Positions 24,931 through 33,390 of a stretch of DNA of 64,000 nucleotides are shown in pieces; within the stretch, counting starts at the first letter, position 1; each line of letters starts with the position of its first letter. Under the pieces are notes generated by a model, which did no database searches, was not told where the DNA came from, and saw only the letters and a list, made by a program, of their open reading frames with translations. The translations under genes were made by a program, and so were the position numbers. Source of the stretch: Salinigranum halophilum (GTDB lineage Archaea > Halobacteriota > Halobacteria > Halobacteriales > Haloferacaceae); assembly GCF_007004735.1 (NCBI RefSeq), contig NZ_SSNL01000005.1:248001-312000 (forward strand), in the 5' to 3' direction.

Positions 24931-26369
24931 CCGGCGAGCAACGACCGCCCGACGCTGTCACGCCCACCAGACGCGCGGTCCTCGCGGCGGTCGGTGCGGG
25001 CGTCGCCAGCACGGGTCTGACCGGGGCGGGCCGCGTCCGCGCACAGACCGACACCGCCGCCTCGACACCAGCTTCGACCGCCGACCCGCCCTCGGCCGGC
25101 TGGACTCAGCGGTACGCGGCCGACAGCGCGCCGGCGCTGTTCCGGACCATCGTTCCGGCTGGCGACGGCTACGTGCTCGGAGGGGTCACGGGGGGACACG
25201 ACGACCTGCGCGGCCTCGCCGTTCGGACGGACGCGCAGGGCCGCACCCGCTGGCGACGCACGTACGGTGCGGTGAAGTCGGGGGTCGCCGCGGGCACGCC
25301 CCACGCCGAGGGCGGCGTCGTCCTCGCCGGGGCGACCAACCTCGACGACGCCAGCCCGTTCGCCGAGACACCGCCCTCGGCCGACCCCTGGGTTCTCCGG
25401 GTCGACGAGGGAGGCGACGTCGGATGGGCCCGGACGCTCCAGCCGACCGCCGCAGCCGGCCAGGTCGACGCGCTCGTCGGTGTCGACGACGGCTACCTCG
25501 TCGCCGGGCGACGCCGCGAGCGACGGGGGACGCCTCCCCGACCGTGGGTGGCGCACCTCTCGCCGGCCGGTCACCGCCGCTGGGCGGCCACGCTCGGACG
25601 CGAGGGGACACAGGGCGCTCTGACCGCCGTCGCCGCGGACGACGACAGCTGGTACGTCGGCGGGTCGACGTCACCGGCCGACGACGACAGCCAGCCGTCG
25701 GGCGCTGCCGAGACGGCCCTCGTCGCCCGACTCGACACCGACGGGACGGCCCGGTGGCGGCGGTCGCTCGGCGGGCCGGGTGGGAGCCGTCTCGAGTGTC
25801 TCCACGCGGACGCGTCGGGCGTTGTCGCCGTCGGCAACCGGGGCTTCGCCGCCGACGACGACGGTCGGGGGTGGCACCTCCGTCTCGACGCCGACGGCGA
25901 CCGCACGTGGGAGCGGACTCACTCGCGCGGTCCCTGGAACTGGCTCACCGGACTCGCCCCGGCAGACGACGCGGGCGAGGACGGATACCTCCTCGTCGGG
26001 ACGCGAGAGCGCCCGCCCGAGGGCGACGACCCGAACGGGCGCCGGGGCGCCTGGGTCCTCCGCACCGGCCCCGCCGGCGAGGTGCGCTGGGCGACCACCT
26101 ACTTCGACGGCGACTGGAGTCACGGCGAGACGGTCCACAGCCTCGACGGGGGCCTCCTCGTCGCGGGGTCGACCGAGACCGACGCCGGGCGGGCGGCGTG
26201 GCTCCTCGGCATCGGCGACGTCCCGGCCGCCGACACCGCATCCGGCGTGGCTCGTCACCTCGAGTCGCTCGCACGGGCCGTCCCGCCGACGGCGGACGAC
26301 GTCGGTCTCGGCGTCCTCGTCGGGGCCGGTGCGGTCGTGCTGGCGCGGCGGCTACGTACGGCGCGGTGA
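24927..26369 (+). CDS. Exported repeat (beta-propeller-like) protein with C-terminal membrane anchor
   Basis: 480 residues starting at a GTG that overlaps the previous stop (GTGA). An N-terminal Tat-type signal has TRRAVLAAVGAGVAS. The body is built of about six repeats of some 50-60 residues: GGYVLGGVTxG, then LAVRTDAQGRTRWRRTYG, then ALVARLDTDGTARWRRSLGG, VLRTGPAGEVRWATTY and so on. This is the delta-60/PQQ-like blade pattern with the R-W-x-x-x-x-G motif. One hydrophobic helix at the C-terminus (LGVLVGAGAVVLARRL) should anchor it. It would sit on the cell surface, perhaps as a binding scaffold. Confidence 0.7.
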   Translation: MTGEQRPPDAVTPTRRAVLAAVGAGVASTGLTGAGRVRAQTDTAASTPASTADPPSAGWTQRYAADSAPALFRTIVPAGDGYVLGGVTGGHDDLRGLAVRTDAQGRTRWRRTYGAVKSGVAAGTPHAEGGVVLAGATNLDDASPFAETPPSADPWVLRVDEGGDVGWARTLQPTAAAGQVDALVGVDDGYLVAGRRRERRGTPPRPWVAHLSPAGHRRWAATLGREGTQGALTAVAADDDSWYVGGSTSPADDDSQPSGAAETALVARLDTDGTARWRRSLGGPGGSRLECLHADASGVVAVGNRGFAADDDGRGWHLRLDADGDRTWERTHSRGPWNWLTGLAPADDAGEDGYLLVGTRERPPEGDDPNGRRGAWVLRTGPAGEVRWATTYFDGDWSHGETVHSLDGGLLVAGSTETDAGRAAWLLGIGDVPAADTASGVARHLESLARAVPPTADDVGLGVLVGAGAVVLARRLRTAR

Positions 26370-26465
26370 CACGGCCGCCGCCCACACCCCGACATTGATG
26401 TACAGTGCGGGTGAACTGTCGTGAAATCCGGCCATTCGGCGCGAACGAGACCCAGCCCCTCCACC

Positions 26466-28799
26466 ATGTCACAGCAGTCAACGGAACGGAACGGAAGCAT
26501 CGGCGCGGCGACGCAGTGCAGCTACACGTTCGACCCCGCCCGTCGGACGGACGCCAGCCTGCGGACGACGTGGGAGTGCCCACACCCCGCCCACGAGGAG
26601 AGCGACTACTGCGTCTTCCACATGTCCGCCGACGAGCGGGCCGCCCACGACGTCGATTCGGACGACGTGGCCGAGCGCCTCCTCGACAACCTCGCGGTCG
26701 ACGACCCGCGACGGAACGAGTACGTCGGCGCGAGCCTGCCACACCTGTCGCTCACCTATCGGCAGGTCGACGGCGACACGAACCACGTCCTCAACTTCCA
26801 GCACGCCGAAATCGAGGGAATCGACCTGACCCACGGCCGACTCGACCAGGGGCTGAACCTCCGGGAGGCCACGGTGAGGCGGCTGACGCTCGAGGACGCG
26901 ACGGTCACCGGCGACGTCGACGTGAGCGACGCCGTCGTCGAGCAGTTCGAGGCGTCGGAGGGGACGTTCCGCGAGGACGTCGACTTCAGCGGCGTGACGT
27001 TCACCGGGAGCGTCGACTGCACCGAGACGCGGTTCGACGAGGGGGCCGCCTTCGACGGGGCGACGTTCGAGGGTGTCGCCGACTTCCGGAACGTCTCGTC
27101 GGCGGGTGACAGTCACGTCCTCGACGACCACCTCACGTTCGCGGCGGCGACCTTTCACGACGCCGCGAAGTTCAGACAGGCCTCGCTCGGCTACGTCAGC
27201 TTCGCCGAGGCGACGTTCGAGGCGAGCACGGACTTCGAGCACGTCGACTTCGAGGGCGACACGCGGTTCGACGGGGCCACGTTCGAGCGCATCGCGGACT
27301 TCGACGAGGCGCGCTTCGACCACGACGCGAGCTTCACCGGCACGCAGTTCAGACGGCTCGCGGAGTTCCGTGGCGTCCGGTTCGACGGCGGGAGCCGGAC
27401 CGCGAGCGACGACGTGACGTTCGAGAACGCGGTCTTCGAGGACGAGGCCGACTTCAAACTCGCGACCTTCCGCTTTGCGGACTTCAAGCGGGCCGAGTGC
27501 CGCGGCGAACTCAACTTCGACAGGGCGGTGTTCCGCGCGCGAGCGGACTGTCACGACCTCGCGGTCGCCGGCGTCACGAACCTCGAACGGACGACGTTCG
27601 AAGAGCCCGTCGTCTTCGACGGGTCGACGTTCGGCGGACGTGTCGTGGCGCAGGAGGCGACGTTCGAGGGTGACGCCGACTTCGTCGACGCGCGCTTCAC
27701 GCGCCGCGCGACGTTCGACGAGGCGCGCTTCCGTGCCGACGTCGACTTCGGCGAGGCGACGTTCGAGGCGACGGCGTCGTTCTGCGGCGCGGCGTTCGAG
27801 GGGGAGGCGAACCACGTCGAGCAGAACGCCTCGTTCGACGGCGTCGCGTTCGAGGGCGACGCCGACTTCCGCGACGCACGCTTCACCCGTGGGTCGTTTC
27901 GGGGGACGACGTTCGACGGGACCTGCGACTTCCGGGCGGCGACCTTCCGCGAGGCGGCGGCGTTCGAACTCGTCCCCGGCGGGTCGGACTCGTACGTCGA
28001 CCTGACGGACGCCGTCGTCAGCGGGGGGACCATCGTCGAGGGCGGTGCGCCCGTCCCGTACGACCTGACGCGCGCCACCCTCGGCGACGTTCGGCTGGAG
28101 GGGTCCGGGGACGGCCACGAACTCCTCGACCACTTCCGCTTCTGTCTCACCGAGTTCGACGAGTTCGACTTCAGCGACCACCACGCCTACCTCGAGCGGA
28201 ACGACTGGACCATCCACGACTTCGTCGAGAACGACGCCACCGGGTCGTACGCCGTGCCGCTGACGAACGAGACCATCGAGGAGACCTACCGGAAGGCCCA
28301 AGACAGCGCGAACGCCGTCGGCGACACGCCCGCCAGCCGGGAGTTCGAGTTCAAACGCTACTACTACAACCGCCAGAAGAACGCGGACATCCTCCTCAAC
28401 GAGTACTCGCTCAACGCGTGGGGGCGGGTGAAGAAGACGGCGAGCGTCGGGCTGAACTACGTCATGCAGGTGACCTGTGGGTACGGCAACCGGCTGCCGC
28501 GAATCGCCGCGTGGACCTTCCTGCTCCCCGCGCTGTTCGGCGTGCTGTACGTCCTCGGCGGCCCGTTCCTGACGCAGGCGGGGAGCATAGTCGCGCCGGG
28601 TCCCGACACGACCACGGGAGAGGTCCTGTTCAACGGACTCTACTACAGCTACATCAGCTTCAGCACCATCGGGTACGGCGACATCGGCCCCGTCGGGTGG
28701 GCCGCGAAACTGCTCGCGGCCAGCCAGGGGATGCTGAACGGGCTGTTCTTCACCCTCCTCACCTTCACGCTGTTCAAGCGGGTGCTCGGGGGGAGCTAG
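26466..28799 (+). CDS. Giant pentapeptide-repeat protein fused to a two-helix potassium channel pore
   Basis: 777 residues. An N-terminal Cys/His segment (CSYTF, CPHPAHEESDYCVFH, about 20-60) may bind zinc. From about residue 80 to 550 there is a long array of pentapeptide-type repeats of the form (A/D)xF-x-x-A-x-F-x-x-x-(A/V)-x-F, for example FEGDADFVDARFTRRATF, that should fold as a right-handed quadrilateral beta helix. A helical linker (KAQDSANAVG, FEFKRYYYNRQKNADIL) leads to two membrane helices flanking the selectivity filter TIGYGDIGP (about 733-741). The filter is a classic K+ signature. It is the last gene of the cluster on this strand, 96 bases after the repeat protein. The ATG at 26466 is preferred; a frame extends 15 codons upstream. 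Confidence 0.85.
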   Translation: MSQQSTERNGSIGAATQCSYTFDPARRTDASLRTTWECPHPAHEESDYCVFHMSADERAAHDVDSDDVAERLLDNLAVDDPRRNEYVGASLPHLSLTYRQVDGDTNHVLNFQHAEIEGIDLTHGRLDQGLNLREATVRRLTLEDATVTGDVDVSDAVVEQFEASEGTFREDVDFSGVTFTGSVDCTETRFDEGAAFDGATFEGVADFRNVSSAGDSHVLDDHLTFAAATFHDAAKFRQASLGYVSFAEATFEASTDFEHVDFEGDTRFDGATFERIADFDEARFDHDASFTGTQFRRLAEFRGVRFDGGSRTASDDVTFENAVFEDEADFKLATFRFADFKRAECRGELNFDRAVFRARADCHDLAVAGVTNLERTTFEEPVVFDGSTFGGRVVAQEATFEGDADFVDARFTRRATFDEARFRADVDFGEATFEATASFCGAAFEGEANHVEQNASFDGVAFEGDADFRDARFTRGSFRGTTFDGTCDFRAATFREAAAFELVPGGSDSYVDLTDAVVSGGTIVEGGAPVPYDLTRATLGDVRLEGSGDGHELLDHFRFCLTEFDEFDFSDHHAYLERNDWTIHDFVENDATGSYAVPLTNETIEETYRKAQDSANAVGDTPASREFEFKRYYYNRQKNADILLNEYSLNAWGRVKKTASVGLNYVMQVTCGYGNRLPRIAAWTFLLPALFGVLYVLGGPFLTQAGSIVAPGPDTTTGEVLFNGLYYSYISFSTIGYGDIGPVGWAAKLLAASQGMLNGLFFTLLTFTLFKRVLGGS

Positions 28800-29635
28800 G
28801 CCTGCCCCTCGGCGGCGGCCTGCGCCGCGGCGAGCCACTCGGGGTCGTCGACGGTAGTCGACCCCACCTTCGTCAGCGTGTACTCCCACTCGCCGGTGAT
28901 GGTTTCGCCGTCGTCGGTCTCGCCCTCGAACGACCACGACTCGTAGCGCGGGAGGCCGTCGGCGTCGACGAGCACGGTGTAGTGGAAGTCGGTGACGCGA
29001 ACGTTTCCGGAGCCGGCCCCGGCGTCGACGGCCGACCCGGCCTGGACGAGCTGCGAGCTGGCCTCGGAGAGTTCGTACCGCTCGACGGAGACGCCGTCGT
29101 ACGTCTCGCGCCCCTCGAACGACAGGTCGTCGTTGGCGCTGTACGCGCGAGCCTGCGAGAGGCCGATGGCGGTCGCCAGGGGGTCGGTAGTCTGCTGTTC
29201 GTACGAGAAGTACGTCGGTGAGTCGGCCGGACCCGACCGGACGTACGTGACGCCGTCGGCAGTGAACTGCTGCATCGAGCCGCCGTCGGGCTGGCCGTCG
29301 CGCGTCGACGAGAGGACGGTGAGCGACCGCTCCTCGTCGAGGTTCACGTAGAGCTCGCGGGAGACCTCGGTCTCGACGCCACGCTCGTCGACACCGCGGT
29401 ACGTCCAGGTGGTGGTGAAGCTCCCCGCGTCACGGAGCGCCTGTTCGGCGTCGGTCAGTTCCAGCTCTTCGGTTCCGGACGTGTCCGCCGCGTCCGCATC
29501 CGCCTCGGCATCCCCGTCGTCCGACGGGTCTGCCCCGCTGCTATCGTCGACGGCATCCGACCCACCGCCGCCGAGACAGCCGGCAGACAGCACCAACACC
29601 GCGAGTATCACCGCGACCGTTCTCGTCGAGAACAT
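28796..29635 (-). CDS. Haloarchaeal lipoprotein (DUF7537-like)
   Basis: 279 residues with a lipobox signal (VLVLSAGCLGGGG, Cys at about residue 20), an acidic Ser/Asp-rich linker (about 25-60), and a soluble domain of strands such as SFTTTWTYRG, TYVRSGPADS and YEGRETYDGVSVERYEL. It resembles a large haloarchaeal group of lipoproteins annotated DUF7537 by my recollection; they are likely extracytoplasmic binding or LolA-like carriers, role unknown. Its stop overlaps the stop of the convergent channel gene by 4 bases. An AT-rich TAAAATATCG stretch (near 29661-29670) is a plausible promoter. Confidence 0.7.
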   Translation of the reverse strand: MFSTRTVAVILAVLVLSAGCLGGGGSDAVDDSSGADPSDDGDAEADADAADTSGTEELELTDAEQALRDAGSFTTTWTYRGVDERGVETEVSRELYVNLDEERSLTVLSSTRDGQPDGGSMQQFTADGVTYVRSGPADSPTYFSYEQQTTDPLATAIGLSQARAYSANDDLSFEGRETYDGVSVERYELSEASSQLVQAGSAVDAGAGSGNVRVTDFHYTVLVDADGLPRYESWSFEGETDDGETITGEWEYTLTKVGSTTVDDPEWLAAAQAAAEGQA

Positions 29636-29785
29636 GACACACGTACGATGCTAACTGAGATAAAATATCGTATACGTTTGAGCACACGGAGCACGGGACA
29701 GAGGCGGGCCGACGCGGCGCGTGCCGGTGTGGAGACGGCCGGTCCGCTCGGCCGTCTGGGTCGCGTGGTCACGCGGTCGTGGCGC

Positions 29786-30652
29786 TCAGTATCGGTCCTC
29801 GGGACCCGGCGGGTCGGTCGCGGCGGCGAAGAGGACCTGGTGGACGTTCATCGGCCAGACGTCGAGCGGGTCGCGGGTCCCCGTCGCGACGAAGGGTTCC
29901 TCGAAGAGTCTGTGCCGCTCGACGGTGTCGAAGCCGCGGTCGGCGAGGCGGGCCGAGAGGTCCGGCCGCGGCGTGAGCCCCGGGGACGCGTCTAGGATGT
30001 CGCGGACGTAGACACCCTGTGCAGTGAGTCGCGCCAGTTCGTCGAGGACGGCCTCCAGCGGGTCGTCGCCGAGGACCTCGAACAGCCCCATCGCGAGGGT
30101 GTGGTCGAAGAAGTCGGCTCCGTAGTCGAGCCCGGCGACGGCGTCGCCCGTCTCGAACCGGAGTGTGATCTTCTCGTGGGGCGAGCGGGTGTGACGACGG
30201 GCGTTCTCGACGCGAGACTCGGAGAGATCGACGCCGACGATTTCGAGCGGGAAGCCGTCGTAGCCGGCGCTCAGCCACTGTCCCGCGACGAAGTCGGCCA
30301 CGCGCTGGGTCTGGTCGCCGTCGCCGCAGCCGAGGTCGAGGACGCGCGACGTCCCCGGCGCGGCGAACCGGTTCCACCCGACCGGTGGTTGGAACCAGGC
30401 CTTGCGGCGTTTCAGATACGACCACTTCGTCCGGTCGATGGGGCGGTCCATCGACCGGTAGTACGCCTGGCTGTCGGCGACGAACTCGGCCGAAGCGTTG
30501 TCTTCCTGTTCGCGACGCCGCCGCTGGTGGCGGTCGTTCTCCGTCCGCCGGCGTTCGCGTTCGGCGGAGTAGTCGTCGATAGCTGCGAAGGGACGTTCGA
30601 CGAGCCCCCAGTCGGTGAGGGCGCGGAAGTCCTCAGGTGTTGGGACGTGCAT
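29786..30652 (-). CDS. Class I SAM-dependent methyltransferase
   Basis: 288 residues. A charged N-terminal helical region (about 25-95) precedes the Rossmann core: motif I VLDLGCGDGDQTQRVADF (about 105-122), acidic loop EIVGVDLSESRVENARRH (about 136-153), motif II GLDYGADFFDHTLAMGLFEV. The second half has RDILDASPGLTPRPDL. The substrate is not evident; the architecture is a small-molecule methyltransferase. It stands alone with 84 bases before the DUF429 gene on the same strand. Confidence 0.8.
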   Translation of the reverse strand: MHVPTPEDFRALTDWGLVERPFAAIDDYSAERERRRTENDRHQRRRREQEDNASAEFVADSQAYYRSMDRPIDRTKWSYLKRRKAWFQPPVGWNRFAAPGTSRVLDLGCGDGDQTQRVADFVAGQWLSAGYDGFPLEIVGVDLSESRVENARRHTRSPHEKITLRFETGDAVAGLDYGADFFDHTLAMGLFEVLGDDPLEAVLDELARLTAQGVYVRDILDASPGLTPRPDLSARLADRGFDTVERHRLFEEPFVATGTRDPLDVWPMNVHQVLFAAATDPPGPEDRY

Positions 30653-30736
30653 ACCAGAGCCGTCGGCACCGAGGTCGTTGACTGTTGGGATGGCGAGCCT
30701 GCGGACACACGAGACGCGAGTCGGCGTCGGAAGCCC

Positions 30737-31483
30737 CTACGAATCGGACAGCGGCGTCTCGGCGCGGTACCACAGACACATCTGGAGACCCGTCGCGTCG
30801 CGTGGCGGCTCTCGCGGAAGCGACCGGAGCGTTCCCGGTCCGGGGCGGGCGGTGTACGCGAGGACGACTGCGTCGAGGACGTCCGGAACGGCGACGGCGG
30901 CACCCGCCGTCGACTCGGCGACGTTCTGGACCGTCACGGGGCCGTCGGGGTCGTACTCGGCGAGGGTGCGGAGGCGTTCGGCGTAGCCCGCAGCGACGTC
31001 TCGGGGATAGTCGAGCGGACGCCCGGCGACGGCGCGGAAGCAGACCTCCGGGTGGGCCTCGCCGACGACGTCTCGCGCCTCGGGGAGTTCCTGGAGGAGT
31101 TCGTCGACGGCGGCGATGGCCTCGCTGGCCTCGAACGCGCGGCGGGAGAGTTCGCGCCCGGTCTTGCGCTCGTGCGTCCGGCTGGCGGCGGGGTACCGTC
31201 GCTTGCGGGTCGCTTCACGCGCGGGCGGGTCGAAGACGGCCTCGCGGCGCGGACCGAGCACGTCGCGGGCGAGCGCGTCGCACCGGCGGCGCTCGTCACC
31301 GCGTTCGACGAGGCCGACGGGGACGTCGACGAGGACGCGCGTCACCCGCTCCTCGTACCGCACCCAGACGTCACCGATGCCGTCGAACACCGCCGCGTGG
31401 TCGAACGTCGCGCCGTCGAAGACGACGGCGAGCCACGGGCCGGAACACCAGACGGCACCGACGAACAGTCCATCGTCCGTCAT
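30737..31483 (-). CDS. DUF429 family protein (RNase H-like fold)
   Basis: 248 residues. The family pattern is present: an acidic first strand (FVGAVWCSGPWLAVVF), RVLVDVPVGL with the conserved Asp-x-P, a middle CDALARDVLGPRREAVFDPP block, HPEVCFRAVAG, and a C-terminal VPDVLDAVVLAYTA with the final conserved D-x-x-D-A. DUF429 proteins have an RNase H-like fold and are predicted nucleases, but no activity is established. No partner gene is obvious. Confidence 0.78.
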   Translation of the reverse strand: MTDDGLFVGAVWCSGPWLAVVFDGATFDHAAVFDGIGDVWVRYEERVTRVLVDVPVGLVERGDERRRCDALARDVLGPRREAVFDPPAREATRKRRYPAASRTHERKTGRELSRRAFEASEAIAAVDELLQELPEARDVVGEAHPEVCFRAVAGRPLDYPRDVAAGYAERLRTLAEYDPDGPVTVQNVAESTAGAAVAVPDVLDAVVLAYTARPGPGTLRSLPREPPRDATGLQMCLWYRAETPLSDS

Positions 31484-31596
31484 CGAGTGCGTGTCCGCGA
31501 CGAGAGACCAAAAGCGTGCGCCGTCGTGTCGTTCGAGAGAACGAAGCGCCGGACCGACGCCCGCAGTTATTTAGCGGTGTCCTCGGACCCACCCGT

Positions 31597-32586
31597 ATGC
31601 GCTTCGGCATCCTCAGCACGGCCGGCATCGCCCTCGAATCGGTCGTCCCCGCCATCCAGCGGAGCGAACACACGGCGTTCGCGCTCGCGTCGCGGGACGG
31701 GTCGCGCGCGGAGCGGGTCGCCCGCGAGCACGACATCCCGCGCGCCTACGGGAGCTACGAGGCCCTCCTCGCGGACGAGGACGTGGACGCGGTGTACAAC
31801 CCGCTCCCGAACGCACTCCACGCGGAGTGGACGAAACGCGCCGCCGACCACGGCAAGGACGTCCTCTGTGAGAAGCCCCTGACCGGAGACGCGACGGCGG
31901 CCCGAGAGTTGTTCGACTACTGTGCGGAGCGGGACGTGACGCTGATGGAGGCGTTCATGTACCGGTTCCACCCGCGGACCGAGCGCGCCGTCGACGTCGT
32001 CGAGCGCGAACTCGGGACCGTGACGAGCGTCGACACCGCGTTCTCCTTCCGGCTCGACGACGAGGGGGACATCCGACTCGACCCCGACCTCGCGGGCGGG
32101 AGCGTCATGGACGTCGGCTGTTACGCGGTCAACGCGGTGCGGTTGTTCCTCGGCGAGCCGCGGCGGGTGTCGGCGGTGACGGTCGACGACCGGAACGCAG
32201 GCGTCGACACCGCGATGGCCGCGGTCTTCGAGCACGACGACGCGACCGCGCGGGTCGCCTCCGGCTTCGACAGGGCACAGAGCCAGTACTACCGCGTCGA
32301 AACCGAAGACGGGTGGCTCCAGGCCGACCCGGCGTTCGGGACCGACCCGACCGAGTCGGTCACGCTCGAGTGGCACGTGGATGGGCGGACGGTCGTCGAG
32401 GAGTTCGAGCCCGTCGACCACTACCGGGTCCAGGTCGAGGCGTTCGCCGACAGCGTCGACGCGGGCGAGGAGCCACGAATCACGCGCGGGGAGACCCTCG
32501 GGAACATGCGGGTCATCGACGCGATCTACGAGAGCGCGGCGTCGGGAGCAGCCGTCACGGTAACCGAAGAGGGCGACGACGAGTGA
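31597..32586 (+). CDS. Gfo/Idh/MocA family NAD(P)-dependent oxidoreductase
   Basis: 329 residues with the N-terminal dinucleotide-binding fold (MRFGILSTAGIALESVVPAI), the family signature Lys in DVLCEKPLTGDA (about 88-99), and the C-terminal domain with FMYRFHPRT and GGSVMDVGCYAVNAVRLFLG. The EKP lysine and GCY/AVN region are those of glucose-fructose oxidoreductase and xylose dehydrogenase-like enzymes, which oxidise sugars or polyols. The actual sugar is unknown. The ATG at 31597 follows a GTTATTTAG TATA-like element (31566-31574) at 23-31 bases, so the message is leaderless. Confidence 0.82.
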   Translation: MRFGILSTAGIALESVVPAIQRSEHTAFALASRDGSRAERVAREHDIPRAYGSYEALLADEDVDAVYNPLPNALHAEWTKRAADHGKDVLCEKPLTGDATAARELFDYCAERDVTLMEAFMYRFHPRTERAVDVVERELGTVTSVDTAFSFRLDDEGDIRLDPDLAGGSVMDVGCYAVNAVRLFLGEPRRVSAVTVDDRNAGVDTAMAAVFEHDDATARVASGFDRAQSQYYRVETEDGWLQADPAFGTDPTESVTLEWHVDGRTVVEEFEPVDHYRVQVEAFADSVDAGEEPRITRGETLGNMRVIDAIYESAASGAAVTVTEEGDDE

Positions 32587-32799
32587 GAGCGTGCGGACGG
32601 CACGAACGCCGGTGGCCGACGCGCGGCCGGGTCAGTCACCCTCGGCACGGCCGCGTTCGGGGGCCAGCCAGGAGCCGCGTGTGCGAAGCATCGTCGAGGG
32701 GAGACAGTACGTCGAGCCGGGACGTCACACGGGGGCGAATCCAGTCGCGCCGTCGACGAGCCCGCTCGTGTGTCGAGAGAGGGACAGAACGCCGCAAGT

Positions 32800-32807
32800 G
32801 TTATATC
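32800..32807 (+). promoter_or_regulatory. TATA box of the cold shock gene
   Basis: GTTATATC about 26-33 bases before the ATG at 32833; the best TATA box in the gap between the oxidoreductase and this gene (32587-32832), which otherwise holds no gene. Confidence 0.6.
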
Positions 32808-32832
32808 CCCGCATCGTCTCCCCGTATTTGCA

Positions 32833-33027
32833 ATGGCGACCGGTAAGGTTGATTTCTTCAACGACACTGGCGGTTACGGTTTCATCTCCACCGAGGATGC
32901 AGACGAAGACGTGTTCTTCCACATGGAAGACGTCGGCGGTCCGGATCTGGAGGAAGGCCAAGAGGTCGAGTTCGAGATCGAGCAGGCTCCCAAGGGCCCG
33001 CGCGCGAAGAACCTGACCCGCCTGTAA
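32833..33027 (+). CDS. cspA: Cold shock protein, single CSD domain
   Basis: 64 residues, the standard length. Both RNA-binding motifs are there: [17 protein letters not shown] (RNP1, where the usual W is Phe) and DVFFHMED (RNP2), ending KGPRAKNL. It binds single-stranded RNA and DNA and likely works as an RNA chaperone. A clear TATA element sits about 30 bases upstream, fitting a strongly expressed monocistronic gene. Confidence 0.95.
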   Translation: MATGKVDFFNDTGGYGFISTEDADEDVFFHMEDVGGPDLEEGQEVEFEIEQAPKGPRAKNLTRL

Positions 33028-33104
33028 CTGCAGAGGCACACCACCCGAGGTATCGGCGTTCGACAGCCAATTTTCGACCCATTTCGACGGCCGGCGAGCG
33101 ACGG

Positions 33105-33272
33105 CTACCCGTCGCGGACGAACACGGTCTTCAACCGACCGCCACAGGTCGGACAGCAGAGCGTCTGCCACCGGTCGGCGTCGAGGGCACCGTACGTCTC
33201 CGTGCGGATGGCGTCGCCACGAGCGACCGTCCTCGGACACGTGTCGCAGTGGAGGGCGTCCTCGCTGGTCAT
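33105..33272 (-). CDS. Zinc-finger microprotein, two CPxCG-like motifs
   Basis: 55 residues: MTSEDALHCDTC near the start and LCCPTCGGRLKTVF near the end. The two CxxC pairs, about 29 residues apart, would bind one zinc. This matches the small CPxCG-related zinc finger proteins known to be abundant in Haloferax and other haloarchaea, most without a known role. The ATG at 33272 keeps both motifs, while the longer frame upstream (to 33338) lies over the divergent promoter. Confidence 0.7.
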   Translation of the reverse strand: MTSEDALHCDTCPRTVARGDAIRTETYGALDADRWQTLCCPTCGGRLKTVFVRDG

Positions 33273-33331
33273 CGACGGGAGTTCGTCCGCGTGGGACAAA
33301 GCGGTTCGGCATCGACTGACCGCGGCGATAG

Positions 33332-33347
33332 TTATCACTTAAGATAA
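33332..33347. promoter_or_regulatory. AT-rich inverted repeat in the divergent promoter region
   Basis: TTATC-ACTTAA-GATAA, a perfect 5-bp inverted repeat with TTAAG/CTTAA at its centre. It lies between the zinc microprotein (start 33272) and the exported protein (start 33391), so it can be read as a TATA element on either strand or as an operator for both. Confidence 0.4.
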
Positions 33348-33390
33348 TCGTCGCACAACGCTTACGTACGGTTCAGCCGACTCTCGACCA

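Noticed and set aside
26478-28937. Open frame of 819 codons on the minus strand under the pentapeptide channel
   Set aside because: It is Arg/Val/Glu low-complexity with no motif; the plus strand has a clear K+ channel and repeats.
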